Shown here piece after piece: positions 1 through 5,159 of a stretch of DNA of 5,376 nucleotides. The notes below the pieces were generated by a model. It worked only from the letters and a program-made list of their open reading frames with translations, was not told the origin of the DNA and ran no database searches. Position 1 is the first letter of the stretch. Each line of letters opens with the position of its first letter. The position numbers were made by a program, and so were the translations under genes. The stretch is from an uncultured Clostridia bacterium (GTDB lineage Bacteria > Bacillota > Clostridia > Oscillospirales > Acutalibacteraceae): positions 1-5,376 of the forward strand of contig CAMVYG010000157.1 of the NCBI GenBank assembly GCA_947171615.1. The letters are read 5' to 3'.

Positions 1-125
1 ACCAATATGATAGAGAAAAGAGTAGAGTTGTATCGCAATATAAATACCATGAATATGAGAAAGAAAGCAACAGCTGAGGATATTAAGGAAAGGGATTTTC
101 TAAAAAAAGACACAAGTTTATTCAT
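1..125 (-). CDS. N-terminus of a probable membrane protein, cut by the window edge
   Basis: An open frame starts with ATG at 125-123 and runs without a stop off the left edge, giving 41 complete codons. The peptide begins MNKLVSFFRKSLSLISS. Residues 11-30 are almost entirely hydrophobic, with R9 and K10 just before them, which is the positive-inside pattern of a signal anchor or first membrane helix. The start lies 6 nt after the stop of the preceding minus-strand gene. A GGAGGG lies inside the end of that gene, but its spacing of about 13 nt is long. Position and strand make it the last visible gene of the hicA operon and suggest translational coupling. The family cannot be recognised from 41 residues. 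The opposite strand is also stop-free here, so the call is tentative. This stretch is more AT-rich than the genes upstream. Confidence 0.42.
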   Translation of the reverse strand, partial: MNKLVSFFRKSLSLISSAVAFFLIFMVFILRYNSTLFSIIL

Positions 126-131
126 AATTTT

Positions 132-499
132 TTACGTTCCCTCCCAATCAAAACCACAAATCTGCCGCAAGATTTTGTTGCCCATTTCAAAACCCTTTGA
201 CTTTTCCCTCAATGTGTATTTCATTGTAATATCCTCTCCGCTGTAGGTGCCGAGAGGATATTTTGCATTTGCTGGCATCAAAGTTACTGTGCCTCCATCA
301 AAATGGAAATGTTTTAAGGTTGCTTCAGCGATCTCACTGCTTTCCACTTGAGGGTGTTTGAGAAAGCGGCTTATCACGCCATTTATATCTTGAATCGTCT
401 TTTTAGACCGGCCCAGTGCTGCCGCTTTATCCAGACTTTTCCTATGCTTTCCACGTGCTTATATTCCGTGGTGCTGAGAATCTCTTTGTCTAAAGGGAT
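132..499 (-). pseudogene. Unrecognised gene with an apparent one-base frameshift
   Basis: The downstream frame is open from 458 to the TAA at 134-132. It ends in a coherent peptide (...FEMGNKILRQICGFDWEGT) whose only usual start codon is GTG at 377-375. Upstream, another frame is open from the TGA at 517-515 and reads LDKEILSTTEYKHVESIGK until it fails just past position 437. Joining the two at the AAAA run (436-439) with one extra base, or by re-reading one base, gives a smooth sequence GKSLDKAAALGRSKKTIQD across the junction. This points to a single-base deletion of an originally continuous gene of roughly 120 codons. The upstream frame has no ATG: an AGGAAGG (512-506) precedes ATC at 499, and a GTG lies at 454-452. 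I do not recognise the family. Alternatives are a sequencing error, or a -1 ribosomal frameshift on A-AAA-G. The 5' end overlaps the tail of the DUF2442 gene. Confidence 0.5.
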
Positions 500-828
500 G
501 ATAGACCTTCCTGTTCAAATTTTAGGGGGGTTGAGAAAGCCGCGGCAGAGGCCGGAACGCTGTTTTCATAGGCATATTCCGGTGAAAGGTCTATTTCTCC
601 ATCATTCCACACGGGAACGCCATAGTCAATATAAACGCTTTTGAAAACCTCTTGATCTTTCAGAGGCGCAAACGCCGGAAAATCAAACAGGGGCTTGCAA
701 TCCAGTAAGCGGCTTTCCCCGGTGTTGAACCGCAGCCAGAGCATAAAGTTATCCAGCGGACGAACGCCCCACACTTTCAAAGGCGGGGTCTGATTTCCTG
801 CATAAGCGATACCGTCTTTTTCAAACAT
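490..828 (-). CDS. DUF2442 domain protein (112 aa)
   Basis: The start is the ATG at 828-826, which encodes MFEKDG and is preceded by AGGAGC at good spacing. Longer in-frame starts would overlap the DUF4160 gene and encode an Arg-rich stretch unlike the family. Residues 17-90 fit DUF2442: a conserved VRPLDNFMLWLRF strand pair, the GESRLLDCKPLF turn, then VFKSVYIDYGVPVWNDGEIDLSPE, where the W-x-D/G-x-x-D-L-S-P ending is the family hallmark. About 20 residues (VPASAAAFSTPLKFEQEGLSSL) extend past the usual end. DUF2442 proteins are small, of unknown biochemical role, and are often encoded beside DUF4160 genes. Only 13 nt separate it from DUF4160 here. A role as one half of a toxin-antitoxin-like pair is inference; the sequence does not say which half. 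Confidence 0.85.
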   Translation of the reverse strand: MFEKDGIAYAGNQTPPLKVWGVRPLDNFMLWLRFNTGESRLLDCKPLFDFPAFAPLKDQEVFKSVYIDYGVPVWNDGEIDLSPEYAYENSVPASAAAFSTPLKFEQEGLSSL

Positions 829-841
829 AAAAAAGCTCCTC

Positions 842-1108
842 TCACTGCAACGGCGCAATTTTGCCGAACACTTCACCTCGGACGGCATTATTCCACGCCT
901 GATATAATTCCTCCTCATGGATCGCCGCCCATGCCTGTACAAGCCTAAGCTGTTTTACTGGCAGATTTCCCGCCAGCATTTCTCCGTCAACGCCTACAGA
1001 AGCTTCATATTCTCCATAATACACGTGAAAATGAGGCTTGCTATGCTGTACGTTGTCCTTGAAAATCATTTTGATTACAATTCCATAAAATCTCGATAAT
1101 TCCGGCAT
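842..1108 (-). CDS. DUF4160 domain protein (88 aa)
   Basis: The ATG at 1108-1106 is preceded by AGAAAGGA at 8 nt, and the gene is full length for the family. The family pattern is clear. The start MPELSRFYGIVIKM is followed by the His-rich signature HSKPHFHVYYGEYEA at residues 22-36, a GEMLAGNLP turn, and a C-terminal helix (VKQLRLVQAWAAIHEEELYQAW) of the kind in which other members carry W..h..eL...W. No membrane segment or signal peptide is present. The product is presumably a small cytosolic protein, and the family has no established activity. It sits 28 nt after hicB and 13 nt before the DUF2442 gene on the same strand, so co-transcription with hicAB is very likely. The DUF4160/DUF2442 pairing recurs in many bacteria, which suggests the two products act together. 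Confidence 0.9.
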   Translation of the reverse strand: MPELSRFYGIVIKMIFKDNVQHSKPHFHVYYGEYEASVGVDGEMLAGNLPVKQLRLVQAWAAIHEEELYQAWNNAVRGEVFGKIAPLQ

Positions 1109-1136
1109 TGGTATTTTCCTTTCTCGATTCGCCGCG

Positions 1137-1346
1137 TTATGCGTACATCAATTTTCCACGTGGTTCCGGGATCATTCGGCCCAGCTTCCGGGCAGTCTCG
1201 ATCCATTCTTCTATGACCCTTTCAGCAGCTTCAAGAGCTTCCACCCGTGTGCTGCCGTCTGCCATACAGCCGGGCAGTTCCGGCACTTCTGCAATATAGG
1301 CTTCGTCCTCTTTGCTCCAATACAGGATAATTTCATAGCGATTCAT
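1137..1346 (-). CDS. hicB: HicB-family antitoxin, short form (69 aa)
   Basis: HicB neutralises the HicA mRNA interferase by binding it. The protein has the partial RNase H-like HicB core: a first strand YEIILYW, then EDEAYIAEVPELPGCMADGST (residues 13-33, with the family signature VPELPGC), then the helix RVEALEAAERVIEEWIETARKLG and the closing IPEPRG. It stops at residue 69, so the C-terminal helix-turn-helix or ribbon-helix-helix domain of longer HicB proteins is absent. This form is common in Firmicutes but leaves it unclear how the promoter is autoregulated. The ATG overlaps the hicA stop as ATGA. GAGGTG, 7 nt upstream and inside the end of hicA, serves as RBS, so translation is probably coupled. 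Confidence 0.93.
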   Translation of the reverse strand: MNRYEIILYWSKEDEAYIAEVPELPGCMADGSTRVEALEAAERVIEEWIETARKLGRMIPEPRGKLMYA

Positions 1347-1609
1347 TCTTCTTCACCTCTGTAAAGTCCGTATCTGTTGGCAATTTCTCTAACCTGCTTC
1401 ACCTGGTAAGGCTTTGCGCTGTTGTTCTTTGCCGGTTGCAGGTTTATGATCTCCACGATTTCCCCGTGAACATAGATATGATGATCTCCGGCGATCCTAT
1501 CCAGCCGAAAGCCCAGCAGGGAAACCGCTTTCTGCAATTCCGAAAAGGAAAAGCTTTTATCATTGCTTCCGTTCAGCAGCTTCAACATTAGTTTTTCATT
1601 CTGGCTCAA
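1343..1609 (-). CDS. hicA: HicA-family toxin, mRNA interferase (88 aa)
   Basis: HicA toxins are small double-stranded-RNA-binding-fold proteins that cleave mRNA and arrest growth when HicB is lost. Residues 17-81 fit the family: KSFSFSELQKAVSLLGFRLDRIAGDHHIYVHG, then EIVEIINLQPAKNNSAKPYQVKQVREIANRYGL. The conserved catalytic histidine lies in GDHHIY (His43 or His44), preceded by the usual Leu-Gly-Phe helix end. The start is uncertain. TTG at 1609-1607 gives the full length, with AAAGGA about 13 nt upstream or a weak GAG at 8 nt; the alternative is ATG at 1588-1586 (seven residues shorter, no good RBS). A stop lies just above the TTG. It is the first gene of the minus-strand operon, overlaps hicB by ATGA, and follows a leader of about 230 nt. 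The toxin-first order is usual for hicAB. Confidence 0.92.
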   Translation of the reverse strand: MSQNEKLMLKLLNGSNDKSFSFSELQKAVSLLGFRLDRIAGDHHIYVHGEIVEIINLQPAKNNSAKPYQVKQVREIANRYGLYRGEEE

Positions 1610-1845
1610 TGCTTATTCTCAGTCCTTTCTTTTGCCGAAAGCGGCGGTTATTGTTTATAAACATCTCCACTTTTTGTGAGGAACTGAGCGGGACAATTTT
1701 CAATTCATAATATCCGCCGTCCTTTGCGGATATTATAGCATAAGCACCGAAGGTGCGTTGGTATAATGTGCCGATTGCCCGTTGTGCGAAGCACAAACTG
1801 GGCAAGGCAAAGTTAAATTTATAATATCCGCCGTCCTTTGCGGAT
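1610..1845 (-). promoter_or_regulatory. Structured leader upstream of hicA
   Basis: This stretch lies between the hicA promoter and its start. Reading from the promoter it holds the first palindrome (1820-1851), a compound hairpin at 1775-1805 (TTGCCC/GGGCAA outer stem and TTGTGC/GCACAA inner stem around a 3-nt loop), a small hairpin GCACC-GAA-GGTGC at 1744-1756, the second palindrome (1707-1737), and then unstructured sequence. A minus-strand frame is open across it and ends at 1598-1596, inside hicA. That frame reads KDGGYYELKIVPLSSSQKVE near the second palindrome and could be a remnant gene or an upstream reading frame. No known riboswitch class was recognised. Confidence 0.45.
1707..1737. 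repeat. Palindromic repeat, copy 2 (hicA-proximal)
   Basis: Perfect 11-bp inverted arms ATAATATCCGC (1707-1717) and GCGGATATTAT (1726-1736) surround the 8-nt centre CGTCCTTT. The same 31 nt recur without change at 1821-1851, exactly 114 bp away, while the flanks differ. On the minus strand the arm creates an extended -10 (TGCTATAAT at 1732-1740), but no good -35 lies upstream. It could be a second operator site or an RNA hairpin in the leader. Confidence 0.85.
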
Positions 1846-1851
1846 ATTATA
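1820..1851. repeat. Palindromic repeat, copy 1, covering the hicA -10 element
   Basis: Here the arms are 12 bp, TATAATATCCGC (1820-1831) and GCGGATATTATA (1840-1851), with the same CGTCCTTT centre as the second copy. The minus-strand -10 TATAAT is the outer end of one arm and the expected start site falls in the centre. This is the position of a repressor operator. Binding by a HicB complex or another regulator is inference. Confidence 0.85.
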
Positions 1852-1874
1852 CCATATTTTAATACTTATCTCAA
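1846..1874 (-). promoter_or_regulatory. Promoter of the hicA operon
   Basis: On the minus strand, TTGAGA (1874-1869) and TATAAT (1851-1846) are separated by 17 nt, and the -10 is extended (TGGTATAAT). One mismatch from the sigma-A consensus makes this a strong promoter. The start site would be near 1839, inside the palindrome. It is divergent from the marR promoter, with 46 nt between the two -35 elements. Confidence 0.75.
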
Positions 1875-1920
1875 TCATTGGTTTCTGCCACAAAATTCCG
1901 AGAACAAAAAGCGGTTTCTC

Positions 1921-1949
1921 TTGACATTTGTCCGAAACCGTACTATAAT
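1921..1949 (+). promoter_or_regulatory. Consensus promoter of the marR gene
   Basis: TTGACA (1921-1926) and TATAAT (1944-1949) match the sigma-A consensus exactly with the optimal 17-nt spacer. Transcription would begin near 1956, giving a leader of about 36 nt before the marR start. Such a strong promoter suggests tight repression by an operator. Confidence 0.9.
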
Positions 1950-1951
1950 TA

Positions 1952-1967
1952 CAAATCGTCCGATTTG
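1952..1967. promoter_or_regulatory. Candidate MarR operator
   Basis: CAAATCG-TC-CGATTTG is a perfect 7+2+7 bp palindrome lying 2 bp downstream of the -10 and over the expected start site. MarR dimers bind 16-20 bp palindromes in such positions to repress their own genes. Assignment to the adjacent regulator is inference from position and shape. Confidence 0.72.
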
Positions 1968-1991
1968 AGACGGTCTGAAGGAGAGAAAAGC

Positions 1992-2444
1992 ATGGGTGGG
2001 AAAATTGTCAACAACAGGTTGCAGGCCTATAACCGGCTGATAAGACAGTCTGATGAGATCTACCGTCAGGCTGTAAAGAATCTGGGGGTTCCCGAAACGG
2101 CGTTCTGGATTTTGTATTGCTTGCGGGCCGACAGTGAAAATGGGGAAGATATTACCCAGAGCGAAATGAGTAAAATTTTGTCCCTGCCAAAGCAGACGCT
2201 GAATTCCGCCCTGAAAAAGCTGGAGAACGAGGGCGTTCTGGAATTGACGGCCGGGGTGGATAAGCGCAGCAAGTATGTGCATCTGACGGAAACGGGAAAG
2301 GCGCTTGCCAAAAGGACGGCCGATGAGTTAATTAAAGCGGAAAACGCCGCCTGGGCGGAGCTTTCCGACGCCGATGCGGAGCAGGTGTTGACAAACATGG
2401 ACGAATTCAACCGCTGCCTGGCGGAGTATACGAAGAAGTTCTAA
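1992..2444 (+). CDS. MarR-family transcriptional regulator (150 aa)
   Basis: A winged-helix dimeric repressor, probably of its own operon with the downstream MATE exporter, released by a small-molecule ligand or oxidant. The ATG at 1992 is chosen because AAGGAG (1978-1983) lies 8 nt before it; the in-frame ATG at 1878 lies upstream of the promoter. Domain order: N-terminal dimerisation helix (residues 5-30), then FWILYCLRADSENGEDITQSEMSK, recognition helix region LPKQTLNSALKKLENEGVLEL (65-85), wing DKRSKYVHLTETGK (90-103) with the family's conserved D-x-R and L-T-x-x-G, then long C-terminal helices that complete the dimer. The length is typical. One Cys lies at residue 43, with a second at 142, so an effector cannot be predicted. 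It is followed by the MATE gene after 94 nt on the same strand. Confidence 0.93.
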   Translation: MGGKIVNNRLQAYNRLIRQSDEIYRQAVKNLGVPETAFWILYCLRADSENGEDITQSEMSKILSLPKQTLNSALKKLENEGVLELTAGVDKRSKYVHLTETGKALAKRTADELIKAENAAWAELSDADAEQVLTNMDEFNRCLAEYTKKF

Positions 2445-2503
2445 GGCTTTCAAATAAGTTAGGCGGCTTTCGTCGCTGAAGAACTGGCTTTCTGAGGAAA
2501 GCC
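2445..2503 (+). promoter_or_regulatory. Repeat-hairpin element between marR and the MATE gene
   Basis: GGCTTTC occurs three times, at 2445-2451, 2465-2471 and 2486-2492, about 20 nt apart. The third is followed by its exact complement GAAAGCC (2497-2503) after a TGAG loop, giving a 7-bp hairpin. The single complement could pair with any of the three copies, so alternative folds are possible. The hairpin is followed by GTTTGTAATTT, which is too poor in T to be a strong terminator. It may modulate read-through into the exporter gene or protect the mRNA. Confidence 0.45.
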
Positions 2504-2538
2504 GTTTGTAATTTCAGAAGAAAGGATATCGATCATTT

Positions 2539-3888
2539 ATGAAAACGAAAACTGCGATCCAGCTTTCGGATCATTTTACTTACGGCCGCCTGCTGCGGTT
2601 CTGTTTTCCCTCTATTGTGATGATGGTATTTACCTCCATCTATGGCGTGGTGGATGGCCTGTTTATCTCAAACTTTGTGGGGAAAACGCCCTTTGCGGCC
2701 ATCAACCTTATTATGCCGTTTGTCATGCTGTTCGGCGGCGTCGGGTTTATGATCGGCACCGGTGGCAGCGCTCTTGTTGCCAAGACATTGGGCGAGGGAG
2801 ATAAGGAACGGGCCAACCGCTACTTTTCCATGATGATCCTGCTGACCGTTCTGGCGGGCGTACTCATTTCCGCTGTGGGCATGATCTTTATGAAGCCGGT
2901 GGCGTTGTTTCTGGGCGCTGACAGCGAAATGCTTCAGGACTGCGTGATTTACGGACGAACCTCTATTGCTTTCACCACTGCGTTTATGCTGCAAAATACA
3001 TTTCAGAGCTTTCTCATCACTGCCGAGCGTCCCAAGCTGGGGCTGGTCTGCACTGTGGCGGCAGGGGTGACCAATATGGCGTTGGACGCGCTTTTCATCA
3101 TTGTTTTTCACTGGGGCGTAGTAGGGGCCGCCTTGGCAACGGGGCTGAGCCAGTGCGTGGGCGGTGTTGTTCCCCTGTGCTATTTTCTGTCGAAAAAGAA
3201 TACCAGCCTGCTGCGGCTGGTGAAGACAAGGCTGGAAGCAAAGCCCATTATAAAAGCCTGTGCCAACGGCGCTTCGGAAATGGTTTCCAATATCACTTCG
3301 TCTGTTGTTGCCGCTCTTTACAATTTTCAGCTTCTCAAATATGCCGGGCAGAACGGTGTTGCCGCTTATGGCGTGCTGATGTACGCTCAGTTTATTTTCG
3401 TGGCCATTTTTATCGGGCTTTCCATGGGCGGCGCGCCCATTGTCGGATTCCACTATGGGGCGCAAAATATAGACGAGCTGAAAAACATGCTTCGGAAAAA
3501 CACGGTCCTGTCAGGCTGCCTTGGCATCTCTATGGCGGTGGTTTCCTTTGCGTTTGCTCCTTATCTAAGCGCTGTTTTTGTCGGCTATGACGCAGAGCTT
3601 TTAGCCATGACCACCGCGGCTTTCCGCATTACTTCACTGGGCTTTATCTTTACGGGTTTCAATATTTTTTCTTCCAGCTTTTTCACCGCTCTCAACAACG
3701 GCGCAGTGTCCGCCGCTATTTCGTTTCTGCGCACCTTCGTTTTCAAGCTTTCCGCCGTGCTGCTGCTGCCGGTTTTGCTCGGCGGCGTAAGCGGTATCTG
3801 GTGGGCGGAGGTCACGGCCGAGTGCGCAGCTTTTTTGCTTTCCATTATCTTCCTGTTCGCCTGCAGGAAAAAATACCGGTATTTTTGA
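2539..3888 (+). CDS. MATE-family multidrug/cation antiporter (449 aa)
   Basis: A 12-helix inner-membrane exporter that uses an ion gradient to expel cationic drugs or metabolites. Family features: N-terminal SDHFTYGRLLRFCFPSIVMMVFTSIYG with VVDGLFISNFVG (residues 37-48), AAINLIMPFVMLFGGVGFMIGTGGSALVAK (53-82), and the cytoplasmic loop LGEGDKERANRYF (84-96). The second half mirrors this with LSMGGAPIVGFHYGAQN (294-310) followed by a similar short charged loop, reflecting the internal twofold repeat. The length and the DinF/MepA-like pattern are typical. The ATG at 2539 is the only usable start; AAAGGA lies 12 nt upstream, somewhat far, and a stop lies just above. It follows marR in the same direction and is probably under its control. 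The substrate cannot be predicted. Confidence 0.95.
   Translation: MKTKTAIQLSDHFTYGRLLRFCFPSIVMMVFTSIYGVVDGLFISNFVGKTPFAAINLIMPFVMLFGGVGFMIGTGGSALVAKTLGEGDKERANRYFSMMILLTVLAGVLISAVGMIFMKPVALFLGADSEMLQDCVIYGRTSIAFTTAFMLQNTFQSFLITAERPKLGLVCTVAAGVTNMALDALFIIVFHWGVVGAALATGLSQCVGGVVPLCYFLSKKNTSLLRLVKTRLEAKPIIKACANGASEMVSNITSSVVAALYNFQLLKYAGQNGVAAYGVLMYAQFIFVAIFIGLSMGGAPIVGFHYGAQNIDELKNMLRKNTVLSGCLGISMAVVSFAFAPYLSAVFVGYDAELLAMTTAAFRITSLGFIFTGFNIFSSSFFTALNNGAVSAAISFLRTFVFKLSAVLLLPVLLGGVSGIWWAEVTAECAAFLLSIIFLFACRKKYRYF
3869..3886. repeat. 18-bp perfect palindrome at the 3' end of the MATE gene
   Basis: AAAAATACC/GGTATTTTT has no spacer and spans the last codons and part of the stop codon. As RNA it gives at most a short AU-rich stem over a CCGG loop, ending in five U residues, so a weak terminator is possible. 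It may simply be chance from the Lys-Lys-Tyr-Arg-Tyr-Phe ending. Confidence 0.35.
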
Positions 3889-4067
3889 GCGTGTTTGCTT
3901 TTGCCAGGTGATGGCAGAGGATGAGAAAGGTTCTTCGTGGTAAGGTATTTACTTGCGGTTCTTCCAGAAAGGGATGGTAAACTTCGTGCGGAGCAAAGGA
4001 TTATAACTGTTTTTTCTCTTTCTTTTTTACAGAAAGCACTCTATGATAAAACTACAAACTTGTATGA

Positions 4068-4073
4068 GGGAGG
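4068..4073 (+). promoter_or_regulatory. Ribosome binding site of the GNAT gene
   Basis: GGGAGG lies 6 nt before the ATG at 4080 and fixes that start. The preceding 190-nt gap holds a long pyrimidine tract (about 4009-4028) and a possible -10 TATGAT at 4042-4047, but no -35 at proper spacing. The origin of this transcript is not resolved. Confidence 0.7.
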
Positions 4074-4079
4074 GTTTCT

Positions 4080-5051
4080 ATGAGATATCAATTTGATTTC
4101 TATAAGAAAGAAGATCTGTGCGAAATTGCGGAAATGATTCTTCGCTCATATAGCTGGGAATATCCGGCTTTCGGACTCAGCAGGCTGGAATTTGCCAATG
4201 GACTTCACCCCGCCATGCTGGGCTTTCCCGATGTGTGGGAGAGAACTACGGGCATTTGGCGCTGTAACGGTGAGGTCGCTGCCTGTGCCATCAGTGAGGG
4301 AAACGATGAAGGACAGGTCTTTTTCCTGTTCAAAACGCGGGAGCTTGCAGAGGACAGGGAATTGCTGCGGGATATGCTGTTCTATACAAAAACCACCATG
4401 TCAACTGTGGATTATGATCGGCAGGAGCGCCGCTATGTAAGCGTTTTTGTTCCCCGATGGAACCGCACCCTGGCAGGGCTGGCGGAGCAGAATGGCTTTA
4501 AAAAACAGGAAGAGGGGCAGGAGAAGGTCAATATCCGCTCTTTTGCAGGGGCTCCTTTTCCGGTGAAGCTGCCGGAGGGCTATACCATTGCCGACGGTCA
4601 TACCGTACCGCCCTTTTATCAGGCCAACGTCCATATGGCGGCATTCCATTACAGTATCAAAAAGGTTCCGGACTGCACGCGGGGATTTGCCGGGATCAGG
4701 AAGCAGCCACATTATGATCCCGATCTCGATCTGTGCATTTTAGACCCTCAGGGCCGCCCGGTGGCCATGGCCAACACCTGGTGCGCAAAGGGAATGCCCT
4801 ACTGCGAGCTGGAGCCTCTGGGCGTTGCCTTCTGGGAACGCAGAAAGGGGCTGGGAACGGCGCTTCTCAATGAATCGGCAAACCGGGTTCTGAAAAAGTA
4901 CCCGGACTGTACGGGAATGCACGGAGGCGATCAGCCTTTTTATGATGCACTGGGCTTTCAGGTCAGGGAAAGGATCCCTGCCTATCAATGGGAAAAAGAT
5001 ATTTACATTTCCTGGGATCCCAGATCAGCCGGGTACAGAGGAACCCTGTAA
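4080..5051 (+). CDS. Two-domain GNAT N-acetyltransferase (323 aa)
   Basis: Transfers an acetyl group from acetyl-CoA to an amine of an unknown small molecule or protein. At 323 aa it is about twice a single GNAT domain. The C-terminal half (about 165-310) carries the acetyl-CoA signature: strand CELEPLGVAF (242-251), then the pyrophosphate loop RRKGLGT (254-260), fitting R/Q-x-x-G-x-G/A, helix ALLNESANRVLKK, and motif B QPFYDALGF (285-293). The N-terminal half (about 1-150) has the general GNAT order ending in LAEQNGFKK but no clear CoA loop, so it is probably a degenerate, structural domain. Such tandem enzymes include antibiotic-modifying and mycothiol-synthase-like members; nothing here identifies the substrate. 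It lies 191 nt after the MATE gene and ends before two hairpins, so it is probably monocistronic. Being next to an efflux pump is suggestive but not proof of a resistance role. Confidence 0.88.
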   Translation: MRYQFDFYKKEDLCEIAEMILRSYSWEYPAFGLSRLEFANGLHPAMLGFPDVWERTTGIWRCNGEVAACAISEGNDEGQVFFLFKTRELAEDRELLRDMLFYTKTTMSTVDYDRQERRYVSVFVPRWNRTLAGLAEQNGFKKQEEGQEKVNIRSFAGAPFPVKLPEGYTIADGHTVPPFYQANVHMAAFHYSIKKVPDCTRGFAGIRKQPHYDPDLDLCILDPQGRPVAMANTWCAKGMPYCELEPLGVAFWERRKGLGTALLNESANRVLKKYPDCTGMHGGDQPFYDALGFQVRERIPAYQWEKDIYISWDPRSAGYRGTL

Positions 5052-5064
5052 GTGTGAAAAAGTA

Positions 5065-5113
5065 AGAAGCTGTACCGAAAGGATTTCTGCCACGTCCTAT
5101 TGGTACGGCTTCT
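5065..5113. terminator. Long hairpin after the GNAT gene
   Basis: AGAAGCTGTACC (5065-5076) and GGTACGGCTTCT (5102-5113) pair over 12 bp with one G-U wobble around a 25-nt loop. On the plus strand it is followed by AAAAATG, not T. On the minus strand it is followed by TTACTTTTTC, so it would work better as a terminator for transcription arriving from the right. Confidence 0.5.
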
Positions 5114-5120
5114 AAAAATG

Positions 5121-5159
5121 AAGGGTCTGCGGTTTTCAGCTTATCCGCAGATCCTTTCT
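5121..5159 (+). terminator. Rho-independent terminator candidate of the GNAT gene
   Basis: AAGGGTCTGCGG (5121-5132) pairs with CCGCAGATCCTT (5145-5156), 12 bp with one G-U, around a 12-nt loop. It is followed by TCTGCTTTTGCTTT. The stem is GC-rich near the loop and the downstream tract is T-rich but interrupted. It directly follows the first hairpin. Confidence 0.62.

Noticed and set aside
7..246. Plus-strand open frame beginning MIEKRVELYRN
   Set aside because: It runs antisense through the end of the frameshifted gene. The opposite strand gives a better-placed start and a membrane helix. Some doubt remains for positions 1-130.
842..942. Longer start for the DUF2442 gene at 942
   Set aside because: The extra 38 residues are antisense-like and Arg-rich, overlap DUF4160, and have no RBS. 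The ATG at 828 has a clear one.
1758..1767. Plus-strand extended -10 (TGGTATAAT) between the two palindromes
   Set aside because: No -35 lies at 16-18 nt, and the nearest plus-strand gene already has a perfect promoter 160 nt further on.
1707..1851. Possible CRISPR-like repeat-spacer unit
   Set aside because: There are only two copies of a palindrome, 114 bp apart, with the single interval filled by other hairpins. No further repeats and no cas genes are present.
2668..3465. Long minus-strand frame (265 aa) inside the MATE gene
   Set aside because: It is antisense to an unmistakable transporter. Its His/Gln/Asn-rich composition is typical of a codon shadow.
3153..3590. Plus-strand frame of 145 aa inside the MATE gene
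   Set aside because: Out-of-frame shadow rich in Cys and Arg, with no family pattern and no RBS.
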